A DNA stretch of 64,000 nucleotides from Pleurocapsa minor HA4230-MV1 (GCA_019359095.1 JAHHHZ010000033.1:35456-99455), one strand, 5' to 3'. Shown: positions 29,974 through 39,853, counted from the first letter of the stretch. Program-made: numbers and translations. Notes: a model not told the origin generated them from the sequence alone.

Positions 29974-30310
29974 TCTAATCTTATTAGCGTTGGTAATTTA
30001 ATGTATTACGTACAAAATGTTTCTGTTCGTAGCCATCAGCTATTAGCTTTTTAAATGCGATTAAGAAAATGATAATTTTGAAATCATACTTTGATTTACC
30101 AACTGCATCTTATTTTTAAATTGATCGTTAGATCTTAGGGGCGATTGAATTGATTAATCGCCCTGACAAGCTTTTACTTGGCTTTTAACCACCACTAATT
30201 TTCTCTTTAGTGCTTAAAAGTGTTGCAGTAAAATCATCTCCCACAAATACTTTTAATTCTTTATTCTTGAGGCGATAGCTACTTATGATATGCTAGGCAA
30301 TCAAATCTAC
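29974..30310. other. Intergenic region with a GGGCGATT/AATCGCCC hairpin
   Basis: No gene is seen in the gap between ino1 and the LRR gene. At 30139-30163 perfect 8-bp arms GGGCGATT / AATCGCCC enclose a 9-nt loop; a T-run is absent, so it is a weak terminator candidate for ino1. A short AGCTATTAGCTTTT piece related to other repeats lies near 30040. Confidence 0.45.
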
Positions 30311-31249
30311 ATGACAACTTTTGAAGAAGTTGAAAAATTAATCGAAACTGCTATCAATTTTCAAATAAAAGAATTAAGATTAAATTTTTCATGTAATTAT
30401 AAATCAACTATACCTGATTCTATTGGTGATATCTCAAGCTTAGAATATTTATCCATTGATGACTCTCCTAGATTTATTGAAAAAATACCTGACAGCATAG
30501 GTAAGTTGTCTAACTTAAAAACGCTTTATCTTAAAGATTTTAATTATGCATTAGAATACTTACCAGAAAGTATTGGTAAGCTTAAAAAATTAGAAAAACT
30601 TTATATCACTGACTGTTGGCGACTTAAACAATTGCCAGAAAGTATTGGTGAATTAGAGAATCTCAAAGAACTTACACTTCTCGGTTGTCATAGTTATCTC
30701 ACCTATTTAGAGAAATTACCAGATAGCATTGGACAGCTTAAATCGCTCACATATCTTTTAATTCACAATACTTCTATACATTCATTACCTGATACTATAG
30801 GCAATCTAGGCAATTTAGAACGTTTAGAAATTGGTGGTAATGAAAATTTACTAACACTACCTAATAATATTGGCAAATTACATCAGCTAAAACATCTCGA
30901 TATTGAAGGAGGATATTTAACATCTTTACCAGATAGTATTGGTGAACTGCAAAATCTTCAAGAATTAAATGCTCAAAGCAATCATATAAAATATTTACCA
31001 GATAGTATTGGTAACTTAATTCGGCTAAAAGATTTAAATCTTAGTTATAATTGTCTAGTACAATTGCCAGACAATATTGGTAATTTAACCAAGTTAGAAC
31101 ATTTAGAACTTATTTGTAATAACTTAACGGGATTACCAGAAAGCATTGGTAATTTATCTGCACTGAAATATCATATAGATATTTATGATAACCCTCTTAA
31201 ATCGCTTCCTGACAGTGTATCAAAATTACGAGTAGATATAAATTGGTAA
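30311..31249 (+). CDS. Leucine-rich repeat protein
   Basis: A 312-residue protein (ATG 30311; ATG 30290 also in frame) built almost wholly of about ten 23- to 27-residue leucine-rich repeats of the form LPDSIGNLxxLxxLxL, the plant-intracellular-like class. After a short N-terminal helix (TTFEEVEKLIETAINFQ), the repeats run to the end. There is no signal peptide, membrane segment or attached enzyme domain. It likely binds proteins in the cytosol; the partner is unknown. The DNA is more AT-rich than that of its neighbours, which may indicate recent acquisition. Confidence 0.85.
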   Translation: MTTFEEVEKLIETAINFQIKELRLNFSCNYKSTIPDSIGDISSLEYLSIDDSPRFIEKIPDSIGKLSNLKTLYLKDFNYALEYLPESIGKLKKLEKLYITDCWRLKQLPESIGELENLKELTLLGCHSYLTYLEKLPDSIGQLKSLTYLLIHNTSIHSLPDTIGNLGNLERLEIGGNENLLTLPNNIGKLHQLKHLDIEGGYLTSLPDSIGELQNLQELNAQSNHIKYLPDSIGNLIRLKDLNLSYNCLVQLPDNIGNLTKLEHLELICNNLTGLPESIGNLSALKYHIDIYDNPLKSLPDSVSKLRVDINW

Positions 31250-31398
31250 TTTATTCAAGCTTTTGATTTGCAAAAATTAGTGCGATTGGACTTTTTTTGT
31301 TTAAGTTTTTCGATTTTCCAATTTAAGCTGCAATTCAAGTTAGCTTAATTGACTTCAGAACCCAATCACAGCAAGCATATCAAATACGCGACAGATTT

Positions 31399-31746
31399 TT
31401 AACCACCACTGAGTTTCGCTTTATAGCCAATTTTGGTCAGCGTCTCTAATAGTTTCTGTTTATGATCGCCCTGAATTTCCAAACTGTTATCTTTCACCGT
31501 CCCGCCACTGCCACATTGGCTTTTTAACTTCTTCAATAGCTGACTAAGAGTTTCTGGTTTATGCTGAAACCCAGTGACAATAGTAACAGTCTTACCCTTT
31601 CTACCCGATCGCGTTGTCTGTATTCTTAAATCTTGTTGGTTGGGTGGTAAATCAGGAACTCCCCTTGCCATAGCTTTGGAGTTATCTACGTTGCCGAACT
31701 CTTGATATGCAATCGGATTTTGCTTTGATTTCTTTTGACCAGCCAT
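31399..31746 (-). CDS. SUI1/eIF1-like translation factor (YciH family)
   Basis: From ATG 31746 it is 115 residues. An N-terminal unstructured segment is followed by a SUI1 domain with RIQTTRSGRKGKTVTIVTGF, LLKKLKSQCGSGGTVKDNSLEIQGDH and a closing IGYKAKLSGG. In bacteria YciH is thought to affect start-codon selection or stress-time translation. It is a single gene divergent from the Nudix gene. Confidence 0.92.
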   Translation of the reverse strand: MAGQKKSKQNPIAYQEFGNVDNSKAMARGVPDLPPNQQDLRIQTTRSGRKGKTVTIVTGFQHKPETLSQLLKKLKSQCGSGGTVKDNSLEIQGDHKQKLLETLTKIGYKAKLSGG

Positions 31747-31865
31747 ATTTATTTGATTAATCATTAATTTGCTGATAGCTAAAACAATACTATCAAGTTC
31801 TTACACAACCACAGCAGTACCAAGATATGATGTTTGTGCAATTAAGGTAGTATTAATTAAGCATC

Positions 31866-32420
31866 ATGTCTGTAGGAAAAGAACCATCAGAAATTTTAGA
31901 GCGCAAGCTAGCTTACAAAGGGCGTAAGTTTGACTATGAAGTTGTGAAACTGCGTTTACCTAATGGAGTGGAGGGAGAATGGGAATGTATTCGCCATCCA
32001 GGGGGAGCTTTAGCTGTTCCCGTCACCGCTGATGGTAAGTTTGTCCTGGTTAAACAATATCGCTTCACTGTAGAAGGTAGATTGCTCGAATTTCCAGCAG
32101 GCACAGTAGAAGCCAATGAGTCTCCTTTTGAGACAATTAAGCGAGAAATAGAGGAAGAAACGGGCTATAGAGCGAATAAATGGCAAGATATGGGCAAATT
32201 TATTCTCGCCCCTGGATATTCTGATGAATATATTTATGCTTTTTTGGCACAAGATCTAGAAAAATTAGCTATCCCACCACAGCAGGATGAGGATGAGGAT
32301 CTTGAGGTGGTGTTAATGAGCGAGTCGGAATTAGAAGCAGCTATTCTAAACGGTGAACCGATTGATGGCAAATCCATCGCCTGTTTTTACATGGCGCGGG
32401 CTTATTTAAAATCAAGCTAG
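31866..32420 (+). CDS. Nudix hydrolase, ADP-ribose pyrophosphatase-like
   Basis: A 184-residue protein with a complete Nudix box, GTVEANESPFETIKREIEEETGY (G-x5-E-x7-REUXEEXGU), and preceding QYRFTVEGRLLEFPAG, as in ADP-ribose pyrophosphatases that cleave ADP-ribose or related sugars. Acidic C-terminal half; no targeting signal. It is 61 bp upstream of the lumenal pentapeptide gene. Confidence 0.9.
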   Translation: MSVGKEPSEILERKLAYKGRKFDYEVVKLRLPNGVEGEWECIRHPGGALAVPVTADGKFVLVKQYRFTVEGRLLEFPAGTVEANESPFETIKREIEEETGYRANKWQDMGKFILAPGYSDEYIYAFLAQDLEKLAIPPQQDEDEDLEVVLMSESELEAAILNGEPIDGKSIACFYMARAYLKSS

Positions 32421-32481
32421 ATCAAGTTAACTCCTGGAAACGTATAGTTATTTTAGAGCTTTTAAAATATTTAATAGAACC

Positions 32482-32991
32482 ATGAAACTCAGAATTAAAT
32501 TTTGTCTACCCGCATTTATCTCCAGTGTTTTCACTTTAGTTATTGCCTTGCTCGTGACGATTTCCTGGGGAGTTGCTCCTGCTTGGAGTGCTGATTACAA
32601 TAAACAATCTTTGATTAACTCAGATTTTTCCCACCAAGATCTAAAAGATGCTAGTTTCGACCATACTAATCTGCGAGACAGCGATCTGAGTTTTATTGAT
32701 GCTACGGGGGTACGTTTTTTCGGGGCAAATTTGGCTCAAGCTAACTTGGAAGGTGCTAACCTCAGCTACGCCAGTTTAGAATCAGTGCGTCTTACCCGTG
32801 CCAATTTAACCAACGCAATCTTAACAGGAGCATATCTAACTAACGCTTTGATGAATGAAACAATCATTACAGGAGCAGATTTTACCGATGCTTTGCTCAG
32901 TCCTACCACGGAAAAAAAGCTCTGTGAAGTTGCCAGTGGCACTAACCCCACTACAGGTCGAAATACAAAAGATACGCTGTATTGTCCTTAA
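32482..32991 (+). CDS. Secreted/lumenal pentapeptide-repeat protein
   Basis: A 169-residue protein with a signal peptide (basic MKLRIKF, hydrophobic core, APAWSAD cleavage region near residue 36). The mature part has about 16 A(D/N)LxX pentapeptide repeats forming a right-handed quadrilateral beta-helix, then a short tail with two cysteines (KKLCEVASGTNPTTGRNTKDTLYCP) that could form a disulfide. It resembles known thylakoid-lumen pentapeptide proteins; no function is established. Confidence 0.88.
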   Translation: MKLRIKFCLPAFISSVFTLVIALLVTISWGVAPAWSADYNKQSLINSDFSHQDLKDASFDHTNLRDSDLSFIDATGVRFFGANLAQANLEGANLSYASLESVRLTRANLTNAILTGAYLTNALMNETIITGADFTDALLSPTTEKKLCEVASGTNPTTGRNTKDTLYCP

Positions 32992-33030
32992 CATAAATAT
33001 TTCAGTAATTAAGCGATCGCCATCATTGTT

Positions 33031-33107
33031 GGTAAGCTAAAAGCTAAGAGCCAAAAGCTATATGCCCTAAAGGACTAGCTGCGCGTCGCGAAGCGGTATC
33101 CTTTAGG
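33031..33107. repeat. AGCTAAAAGCTAAGAG tract and full palindromic CCTAAAGGA repeat
   Basis: The tract at about 33031-33060 resembles that near 1.9 kb. It is followed by the most complete copy of the CCTAAAGGATTAGCT family: perfect 9-bp arms CCTAAAGGA (33066-33074) and TCCTTTAGG (33099-33107) enclosing a GC-rich centre. Confidence 0.65.
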
Positions 33108-33265
33108 AAGAGCTTGTTAATCAAGCATGAAAAGGTAATTTCTCACTAGTGAAGTTATGTTGATAATTCTGAGAATTCTTAAGATTCTCTTTATATTTGT
33201 GTTAGCTTTTGAATGTGTTCAAATTTACTTTATTGCGGATAGTCGTTAGGCTAAAATTCAACATT

Positions 33266-33487
33266 ATGAGAAATACTAGTATAGAATCAAGAATCGTCCA
33301 TGCGGTTTGGTCTTCTGTATCAGCTATCAACCAACAGGTGTTGTTGCAGCTAGACGATCAAGATTTAATCCAGCAAATCATGCGCCAGATTGATAAATCT
33401 TCGAGTTGGAGTTCGGAAGAGCGCCAGAATTTAATTGGCTATATTAGCTCTAAAGTGATGTTGATTAGAGATATCGCAGGGTCTTAA
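33266..33487 (+). CDS. Small hypothetical protein, 73 aa
   Basis: From ATG 33266 it is 73 residues (an ATG at 33209 in frame adds 19 less plausible residues): MRNTSIESRIVHAVWSSVSAIN, then LDDQDLIQQIMRQID and SSEERQNLIGYISSKVMLIRDIA. It is helical and soluble. The family is not recognised; it lies ~100 bp before the helicase gene on the same strand. Confidence 0.6.
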   Translation: MRNTSIESRIVHAVWSSVSAINQQVLLQLDDQDLIQQIMRQIDKSSSWSSEERQNLIGYISSKVMLIRDIAGS

Positions 33488-33583
33488 TTTTGTTGCCCCA
33501 AATCACAAATTTGGCAAAAATGTCACAATATAAAGAATTAAATCTAGTATAGTGACCCAGAGTCCGACCCTATAGAACCACTT

Positions 33584-36487
33584 GTGAATCTAATCGCTGC
33601 TAATTCTGAGTTAAATCCGCAAGAATTATTTCCCTTTGAGCTAGACGAATTCCAACATAAGGCGATCGCCGCCTTAGCAGCAAACAAATCTGTAGTCATC
33701 TGCGCTCCTACAGGTTCAGGAAAGACTCTAATTGGTGAATATGCCATTTATCGCGCTCTAAGCCATGGTAAGCGAGTTTTTTATACCACTCCCCTGAAGG
33801 CGCTTTCTAATCAAAAGTTTCGCGATTTTCAGGAACAGTTTGCCCAAGGAGACTCGCGCAAGATTGGGCTACTCACAGGAGATACGATTATCAATCCGAA
33901 TGCTGATGTGGTAGTTATGACCACAGAGATTTTTCGGAATATGCTCTACGAAACGCCGATCGGCCAGTTAGGTACATCTCTAGCCGATGTTGAAGCGGTG
34001 GTGCTGGATGAGTGCCACTATATTAGCAATCGCTTTCGGGGGACAGTCTGGGAAGAATCAATTATTTATTGTCCACCCCAAATTCAGCTAGTAGCTTTAT
34101 CTGCAACGATTGGTAATCCCCAGGAGTTGACCGACTGGATTACGAAGGTGCGTAATTCTAAGCCGAACAATGCCACCAAATATGAGTGCGAACTAATTAA
34201 TTCTGATTTTCGCCCTGTGCCTTTGCGCTATTACTTTTGCGATCGCAGTGGGCTACACCGATTGTTAAATCAAACGGAAACCGAGATCAGCCCCAAACTT
34301 AAGTCCGTCGCTTCCCGTCAAGGACAAAAGCCCAAACGCTTGAAAATTAAAGACTGTCCCAAAATTTATCAGGTGGTGCAGCAGCTACAAAATAAAGACA
34401 TGCTCCCAGCGATCTATATTATTTTTAGCCGACGGGGTTGCGATAAGGCAGTAGAAATGATCGATGGTCTGGCTTTAGTTTCCGCCGAAGAAGGTCAAAA
34501 AATTGAAAGTATTTTACTGTATTTCTTTTTAACTAATAATGTTGAGCTTCAGACAGCATTGTTAACCCATTTTGGTTCAGTTAACGCCGAATTAGCTGAA
34601 TTACTGCGAGATTATCTAGCCGATAATGAGCAGGCAGAGATGAACTTAGCTAATTATTTAACAGCCAATCCCAATCAAAAATATTTACTGTGGCAATTCT
34701 TGTGTGAGAATTCCCAAATTGCTCGCATTGACCAGATTGAGCCTTTAATGCGGGGAATTGCGTCCCACCATGCAGGTTTGCTCCCCGCCTGGAAAGAACT
34801 GGTCGAAAGACTGTTTGAAATGGGACTGGTCAAGATTGTTTTTGCTACTGCTACTTTAGCAGCGGGAATTAATATGCCTGCCCGTACTACGGTCGTGTCT
34901 GCTCTTTCTAAACGTACCGATGGGGGACATAGTATGCTTAGTCCCTCAGAATTTTTGCAGATTGCAGGTAGAGCTGGTAGAAGAGGCAAAGATCAGGTGG
35001 GTCATGTTGTGACGATCCAAACTCCCTTTGAAGGGGCAAAAGAGGCTGCCTTCCTGGCAACTTCAAGCGCGGAACCCCTAAGAAGCTGGTTTACTCCTTC
35101 CTATGGCATGGTGCTGAACCTACTGCAAAAATACACTTTACCTGAAGTCAAAGAATTACTAGAACGTAGTTTTGCCGAATATCTGTCGCAAAAAAGACTC
35201 GCTCCCGAACAAACGGCGATCGCTGAAATTACCACCGAACTGGCGAGGTTAGATATTTCCCTGGCTGCCATTCCCCCAGGAAAATTAGCTGGCTATCAGA
35301 AACTGCGAGAACGGGCGGTTGAAGAACAGAGATTACTCGACATTTTGCAACAACAGGCAGAAATTAACCAAAAAAATCAGCTTAAGCCTTTAGTTCCCCA
35401 AATAGAGCCAGGCAGAATTATCGGCTTAAAAGGTAAACATATTCGCGTCAACTCCCCTCTGGCTGCGGTATTAATTGCTAAAATTCCTGGTTCAGGTAGA
35501 GCGCCTAATTTACTTTGTTTAGCGGCCGATAACTATTGGTATGTTGCTGCTAACGCTGATGTTACTGAAATTAACCCTGGAACTTTGACTGATGCAGAAA
35601 TAGCCGAAATTGCTTTACCTCCGCTAGATAACGTCAAACTAGGCAAATGGCTTAAAGGAGATGAATTCACCGCCCTCATTGTCAAACAAATAAGCGATCG
35701 CATCATCCCCATTGCTCCTGCTGCCGAAGTAACCGAACAACAGCAGAAACTAGATCGACTACAGCGAGAGATTGATTGCCATCCCGTACAACAGGTAGAC
35801 AATCCTAATCAACTGCTCAAAAAATATCAAAAGCGACTGCAACTACGGGATAAACTACACAAAACTCAGATTAAGTACCAAAAGCAAAAGTCGAATCAAT
35901 CCTATTACTGGGAAGAGTTTCTCAATCTGATCGAAGTTTTACAGGAATTCGAGGCTTTAAAAGAATACAGTCCTAGTTTCTTAGGTCAAGCAGCAGCGAC
36001 TATTCGCGGTGACAATGAACTTTGGTTAGCCTTAGTCTTTGTCTCTGGGGAATTAGAACATCTTGAACCCCATCATCTGGCAGCTACCGTCTGTGCTTTA
36101 ATTACTGAAACTCCCCGCGCTGATGTTTGGTGTGATTTTCCTCCCCCACCTGAAGTGTTAGACGTTTTGGGAGTCAACAAATCAACCGAAAGCAGTTCAG
36201 CCATCAGAGAAATTAGAACTCGTCTGTTTCAGGTACAGCGTCGTCATGGAGTTGGTCTACCCGTTTGGCGCGAATATGGACTGGTGGGATTATGCGAACA
36301 GTGGGCGTTAGGAATGAATTGGCAAGATCTTTGTGACAGCGTTAGTTTAGCAGAAGGAGATATTGTCAGAATGCTCCGCCGTACTGTTGATGTGCTGTCG
36401 CAAATTCCGCAAATTCCTAATATTTCTAGTACCCTATCTAACAATGCCAGAGAAGCAAACGCAATGATGAAGCGTTTCCCAATTTAA
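33584..36487 (+). CDS. Ski2/Mtr4-like superfamily II RNA helicase with DSHCT domain
   Basis: A 967-residue protein (GTG start) with SF2 helicase motifs: CAPTGSGKTLIGEYAI, TTPLKALSNQKF, LDECHYI (DECH box), ALSATIGNP, FSRRGCDKAV, MRGIASHHAGLLPAWKELVE, FATATLAAGINMPARTTV and QIAGRAGRRG. The C-terminal DSHCT-type region follows. Such proteins unwind structured RNA for decay in eukaryotes; cyanobacterial homologues exist. The gene's stop touches a 94-bp element with terminal inverted repeats. Confidence 0.93.
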   Translation: MNLIAANSELNPQELFPFELDEFQHKAIAALAANKSVVICAPTGSGKTLIGEYAIYRALSHGKRVFYTTPLKALSNQKFRDFQEQFAQGDSRKIGLLTGDTIINPNADVVVMTTEIFRNMLYETPIGQLGTSLADVEAVVLDECHYISNRFRGTVWEESIIYCPPQIQLVALSATIGNPQELTDWITKVRNSKPNNATKYECELINSDFRPVPLRYYFCDRSGLHRLLNQTETEISPKLKSVASRQGQKPKRLKIKDCPKIYQVVQQLQNKDMLPAIYIIFSRRGCDKAVEMIDGLALVSAEEGQKIESILLYFFLTNNVELQTALLTHFGSVNAELAELLRDYLADNEQAEMNLANYLTANPNQKYLLWQFLCENSQIARIDQIEPLMRGIASHHAGLLPAWKELVERLFEMGLVKIVFATATLAAGINMPARTTVVSALSKRTDGGHSMLSPSEFLQIAGRAGRRGKDQVGHVVTIQTPFEGAKEAAFLATSSAEPLRSWFTPSYGMVLNLLQKYTLPEVKELLERSFAEYLSQKRLAPEQTAIAEITTELARLDISLAAIPPGKLAGYQKLRERAVEEQRLLDILQQQAEINQKNQLKPLVPQIEPGRIIGLKGKHIRVNSPLAAVLIAKIPGSGRAPNLLCLAADNYWYVAANADVTEINPGTLTDAEIAEIALPPLDNVKLGKWLKGDEFTALIVKQISDRIIPIAPAAEVTEQQQKLDRLQREIDCHPVQQVDNPNQLLKKYQKRLQLRDKLHKTQIKYQKQKSNQSYYWEEFLNLIEVLQEFEALKEYSPSFLGQAAATIRGDNELWLALVFVSGELEHLEPHHLAATVCALITETPRADVWCDFPPPPEVLDVLGVNKSTESSSAIREIRTRLFQVQRRHGVGLPVWREYGLVGLCEQWALGMNWQDLCDSVSLAEGDIVRMLRRTVDVLSQIPQIPNISSTLSNNAREANAMMKRFPI

Positions 36488-36580
36488 TATGAAGTCCGTT
36501 TAGACAATTCCAATTAAAACTCGCGCAAAGACGCAAAGGCGCAAAGATTATTGTAAGAAGTAATTAAGCGGACTTGATAT
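36487..36580. mobile_element. MITE-like 94-bp element with terminal inverted repeats
   Basis: The 16-bp ends (36487-36502 and 36565-36580; ATATGAAGTCCGTTTA against TAAGCGGACTTGATAT) match with two mismatches. The interior has three tandem CGCAAAG units (36523-36546). It codes for nothing and begins at the last base of the helicase stop codon. Confidence 0.5.
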
Positions 36581-36666
36581 AAACCGTCGCTAGCGGGAAA
36601 CTCTCACTTTGAGATGGACTATTCAAGGAAGTAGGAAATAGGAAGTAGAGAATTAAAGTATAGGGT

Positions 36667-37353
36667 TTAGAGTCTTTGGAGGATATTAGTGCCATGGGTA
36701 TCAGTCCCACAGGTACTGTAAAGATGATGTTTTGTGGCTAAAGCCTGAACTATTTCTGTTTTTCCAGGACTAGGCTGCCAAATTTGAGGGTTGTTATAAG
36801 CATAGTAAGTTTCTACAGCATCAATATTCAATTGCGCAGCAGCAGGAATTAACTGGCTCGCTGAGAGACGATAGCGTTCTGGGTGAGCTAAAACAGCCAG
36901 TCCTCCAGCTTGATGAATACTCTCAATTACTCGTTCGGCTTGAGCAGCTTCTTCATGGGGTCTATTTCCTTGCAGATATGAGCTGATTGCAGGATGCTCT
37001 GGATTGAATCCATAACCTAAGATATGTACTTCCACTGACAATAATCTGGAAGTGATTTCTGTACCTGTCCATAGCTGAGGTAAGTTTTTTCGCTCTAAAC
37101 TAATAGTGTCAAGATAAGATGCTGCTTCTTTAAAGCCATCTACAGAATGATGATCTGTAATTGCCAAACCTTTTAAGCCGATCGCGATCGCCTGCTGGAT
37201 TAAATCTACTGGCGTTAATTGACCATCTGAAGCAATAGTATGTAAATGAAAGTTGTATGAGTGAGGACAACTAGCAGCATCAATTGTCTTCCAAACACTC
37301 ATCAAGTGTCCAATATCCTGTGCTGTCGGTTTGAGAGAATATGTCACAACCAT
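36667..37353 (-). CDS. PHP-domain phosphoesterase
   Basis: From ATG 37353 it is 228 residues (an ATG at 37362 adds three). The PHP motifs are HLHTIASDG (N-terminal metal site), GLAITDHHSVDGF, TGTEITS, ILGYG, AVLAHPERY and CGTDTHG. The family hydrolyses phosphates, e.g. 3',5'-bisphosphates or oligonucleotides as in the YciV/RNase AM group; the exact substrate is unknown. A 20- to 30-residue N-terminal leader precedes the domain. Confidence 0.88.
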   Translation of the reverse strand: MVVTYSLKPTAQDIGHLMSVWKTIDAASCPHSYNFHLHTIASDGQLTPVDLIQQAIAIGLKGLAITDHHSVDGFKEAASYLDTISLERKNLPQLWTGTEITSRLLSVEVHILGYGFNPEHPAISSYLQGNRPHEEAAQAERVIESIHQAGGLAVLAHPERYRLSASQLIPAAAQLNIDAVETYYAYNNPQIWQPSPGKTEIVQALATKHHLYSTCGTDTHGTNILQRL

Positions 37354-37551
37354 ATGCGTCAATAGATAGCCGAGAAGTGTTTCTAATTGTTACAAATAAC
37401 ATAACAAAATAAAAGACCCCTTGGGAAAGCTTTGAATAACCAATAACTATAAAAAAATTCTTAAATCCCTTGACAGATATGACTTTAAGGTCATCAAAAA
37501 AAATGATATCGATCCCAAATAAAAGATATAGAATTAGTTAATAATTTTTAC

Positions 37552-38451
37552 ATGACGACTTTGCTACCTGCTGTCCTTCCTGTGGGCTTGATTATTTTGA
37601 TTGGCTTTGTTGTCGGTCGTACTATTCCTCTACAGCGTTCAACCCTCTCTCAGCTATCCCTTTACGTCTTATCTCCCGCTTTGGTGATTAGTAGTTTATA
37701 TCGTACTGAGGTGTCTTTAGATAGTTCCAGTAAGCTTTTACTTGGCTTTGCTTTAACATCCCTCAGTCTCTACCTAATTGTCACCGTCATCAGTCGTCTC
37801 TTGAGCCTACCTGCTCCTTTAAGTCGAGCTATTACCGCCGTAGTTATGTTTCCTAATAATGGCAATATGGGTCTGCCAGTCGCCACTTTCGCTTTGGGGA
37901 CAGCAGGATTAGATCGGGCAATTATCTATATGCTGGGTTCTGCCTTTTTGATGTTTTGCTTTGGCCCAGCAATGATTCGAGGTAAGGGGATCATTGAGGG
38001 TTTTAAACTTACTCTCAAGCTACCGCTGTTGTGGGCATTTTTATTTGGTCTAGGCTTGCATTACTGGTCGCCAAAAATTCCTTGGGGATTAGACAAGGGT
38101 ATTGAGCAGTTGGGTGCAGCAGATATTCCCATCGCCTTGATTTTATTGGGAATTCAATTATCCCAGACTCGTTTTCGACCAGAGATTAAAGAAATTATTT
38201 TAGCGATCGCTCGTTTGACCTGCGCGCCGATGATTGCCTATGTCATTGGTAGACTACTTCAGTTAGAAACTCTCAATTTACAGATCCTTGTTTTAGAGAG
38301 TGGGATGCCCACCGCAGTTAGTTCCTTCGTGATTGTCAGTGAGTTTGGTGGAGATCAAGATTTAGTAGCCAGGGCAATTGTTACTTCTACTTTAATGAGC
38401 TTTATTACGTTGCCGATTTTATTATCGTTTTTGTTAGCTCTTGGCGCTTAG
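37552..38451 (+). CDS. AEC-family (auxin efflux carrier-like) transporter
   Basis: A 299-residue membrane protein with about ten helices in two halves. Typical motifs are the first helix VLPVGLIILIGFVVGR and the crossover segments FPNNGNMGLPVATFALG and ESGMPTAVSSFVIVSEFGGD. The family carries organic anions or amino acids; the substrate cannot be inferred. It precedes a MATE gene by 35 bp, suggesting a shared transcript. Confidence 0.88.
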   Translation: MTTLLPAVLPVGLIILIGFVVGRTIPLQRSTLSQLSLYVLSPALVISSLYRTEVSLDSSSKLLLGFALTSLSLYLIVTVISRLLSLPAPLSRAITAVVMFPNNGNMGLPVATFALGTAGLDRAIIYMLGSAFLMFCFGPAMIRGKGIIEGFKLTLKLPLLWAFLFGLGLHYWSPKIPWGLDKGIEQLGAADIPIALILLGIQLSQTRFRPEIKEIILAIARLTCAPMIAYVIGRLLQLETLNLQILVLESGMPTAVSSFVIVSEFGGDQDLVARAIVTSTLMSFITLPILLSFLLALGA

Positions 38452-38486
38452 TTGTCTATTTAAAAGGTTTAATTAGGTAAAAGATA

Positions 38487-39821
38487 TTGAATCACTACTC
38501 TTCAACACTCGATCATCAAAAGCGTTTTTGGCAATTAGCGATCGTCAATGTCATTTCTAACCTGATGGTGCCATTGGCTAGTCTGGTTGATGTGGCATTT
38601 TTGGGTCATTTGACGGAAATTCGTCATTTAGCGGGGGTGGCGATCGCTACAGTGTTATTTAATTATATTTACTGGACTTTTGGTTTTCTGCGCATGGGGA
38701 CGACAGGATTAACCGCCCAAGCCAGAGGTAGAGGAGATACGCAAGTTGAGATCCTAATTTTGTTACGCAATAGTGCGATCGCTGTAGTTATTGGAATCAT
38801 TATTCTCTTGCTACAGCAACCCCTAAGAGAAATTGGCTTTAACTTACTCCAAGCCGATCCTGAAGTGCTTCAAGCAGGGAGAGCTTATTATAACGCCCTG
38901 ATTTGGGGTGCGCCTCCTACTTTACTCAACTTTGTCTTATTCGGTTGGTTTTTAGGGCGAGAACAAGGAAAAGGAGTCTTGCTCATGTCTTTGGTCAATA
39001 ATGGCGCTAACATTGCTCTAGATTATCTGTTTGTGGTTCGCTGGGGACAGTCAAGCGCGGGGGCGGGTGGAGCAACGGCTATTAGTCAATTAATCACCCT
39101 AATTATGGGATTAGCTTTGGTATACCGCGAACTGGCGGGGATATCTTGGCAACAACAGCGATCGCAGATCTGGGAATTATCTGCCCTCAAGACTGCTTTT
39201 TTCCTCAATCAAGATATTTTGATTCGTACCTTAGCCTTAATATCCACCTTTGCTGTGTTTACTAACCTCAGCGCCACAATGGGAACAACGATTTTAGCTA
39301 GTAATACGCTCTTATTGCAGGTGGTTACTTTGGCAGCTTATTTTATTGATGGTGTTGCCTTTGCTACTGAAAGTATTGCGGGAAATCTCCACGGACAAGG
39401 GACAAAAGAACAACTGCTGCCGTTATTAAAATTAGCGGGTAGCGTAAGCTTGCTCGCTGGCTTGGGTTTTGCTGCCGTGTTTAGCTTTTTCCCTCGGCCT
39501 TTATTTGGTTTATTAACCAGTCACGCAGAAGTAATTCAGCAAATTAGTAATTATCTCTGGTGGTTATTTCCTGTATTGGGTTTTGGTTCAATCGCCTACA
39601 TGCTCGATGGCTATTTTTTAGGCTTAACCGCAGGTAAAATTTTGCGCCAATCTACTCTAATTGCAGCAATCATTGGTTTTACACCGATGGCGATCGCTGC
39701 TTGGTATTGGCAAACTAATCACTTACTCTGGCTAGCTCTAGCTCTATTTATGGCAACTCGAAGTATTACTTTAGGCTGGAAAATTAATTATTCAGGCATC
39801 ACTACTTGTAAGCTAGATTGA
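38487..39821 (+). CDS. MATE-family efflux transporter, DinF-like
   Basis: A 444-residue, twelve-helix MATE protein of the DinF/NorM type, with the early PLASLVDVAFLGHL and a second-half repeat ILASNTLLLQVVTLAAYFIDGVAFATESIAG. The start is TTG at 38487; no ATG is positioned well before the first helix. Its stop overlaps the longest frame of the CHAT gene, so the two are probably translated from one transcript. It exports cationic drugs or metabolites by Na+ or H+ exchange in the family; the substrate is unknown. Confidence 0.9.
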   Translation: MNHYSSTLDHQKRFWQLAIVNVISNLMVPLASLVDVAFLGHLTEIRHLAGVAIATVLFNYIYWTFGFLRMGTTGLTAQARGRGDTQVEILILLRNSAIAVVIGIIILLLQQPLREIGFNLLQADPEVLQAGRAYYNALIWGAPPTLLNFVLFGWFLGREQGKGVLLMSLVNNGANIALDYLFVVRWGQSSAGAGGATAISQLITLIMGLALVYRELAGISWQQQRSQIWELSALKTAFFLNQDILIRTLALISTFAVFTNLSATMGTTILASNTLLLQVVTLAAYFIDGVAFATESIAGNLHGQGTKEQLLPLLKLAGSVSLLAGLGFAAVFSFFPRPLFGLLTSHAEVIQQISNYLWWLFPVLGFGSIAYMLDGYFLGLTAGKILRQSTLIAAIIGFTPMAIAAWYWQTNHLLWLALALFMATRSITLGWKINYSGITTCKLD

Positions 39822-39853
39822 TACAACTCAATAATATTGATGCGAGAAGTAGG

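Noticed and set aside
34675..34989. 104-aa minus-strand frame inside the helicase gene
   Set aside because: Antisense to conserved helicase motifs (TATLAAGIN, QIAGRAGRRG).
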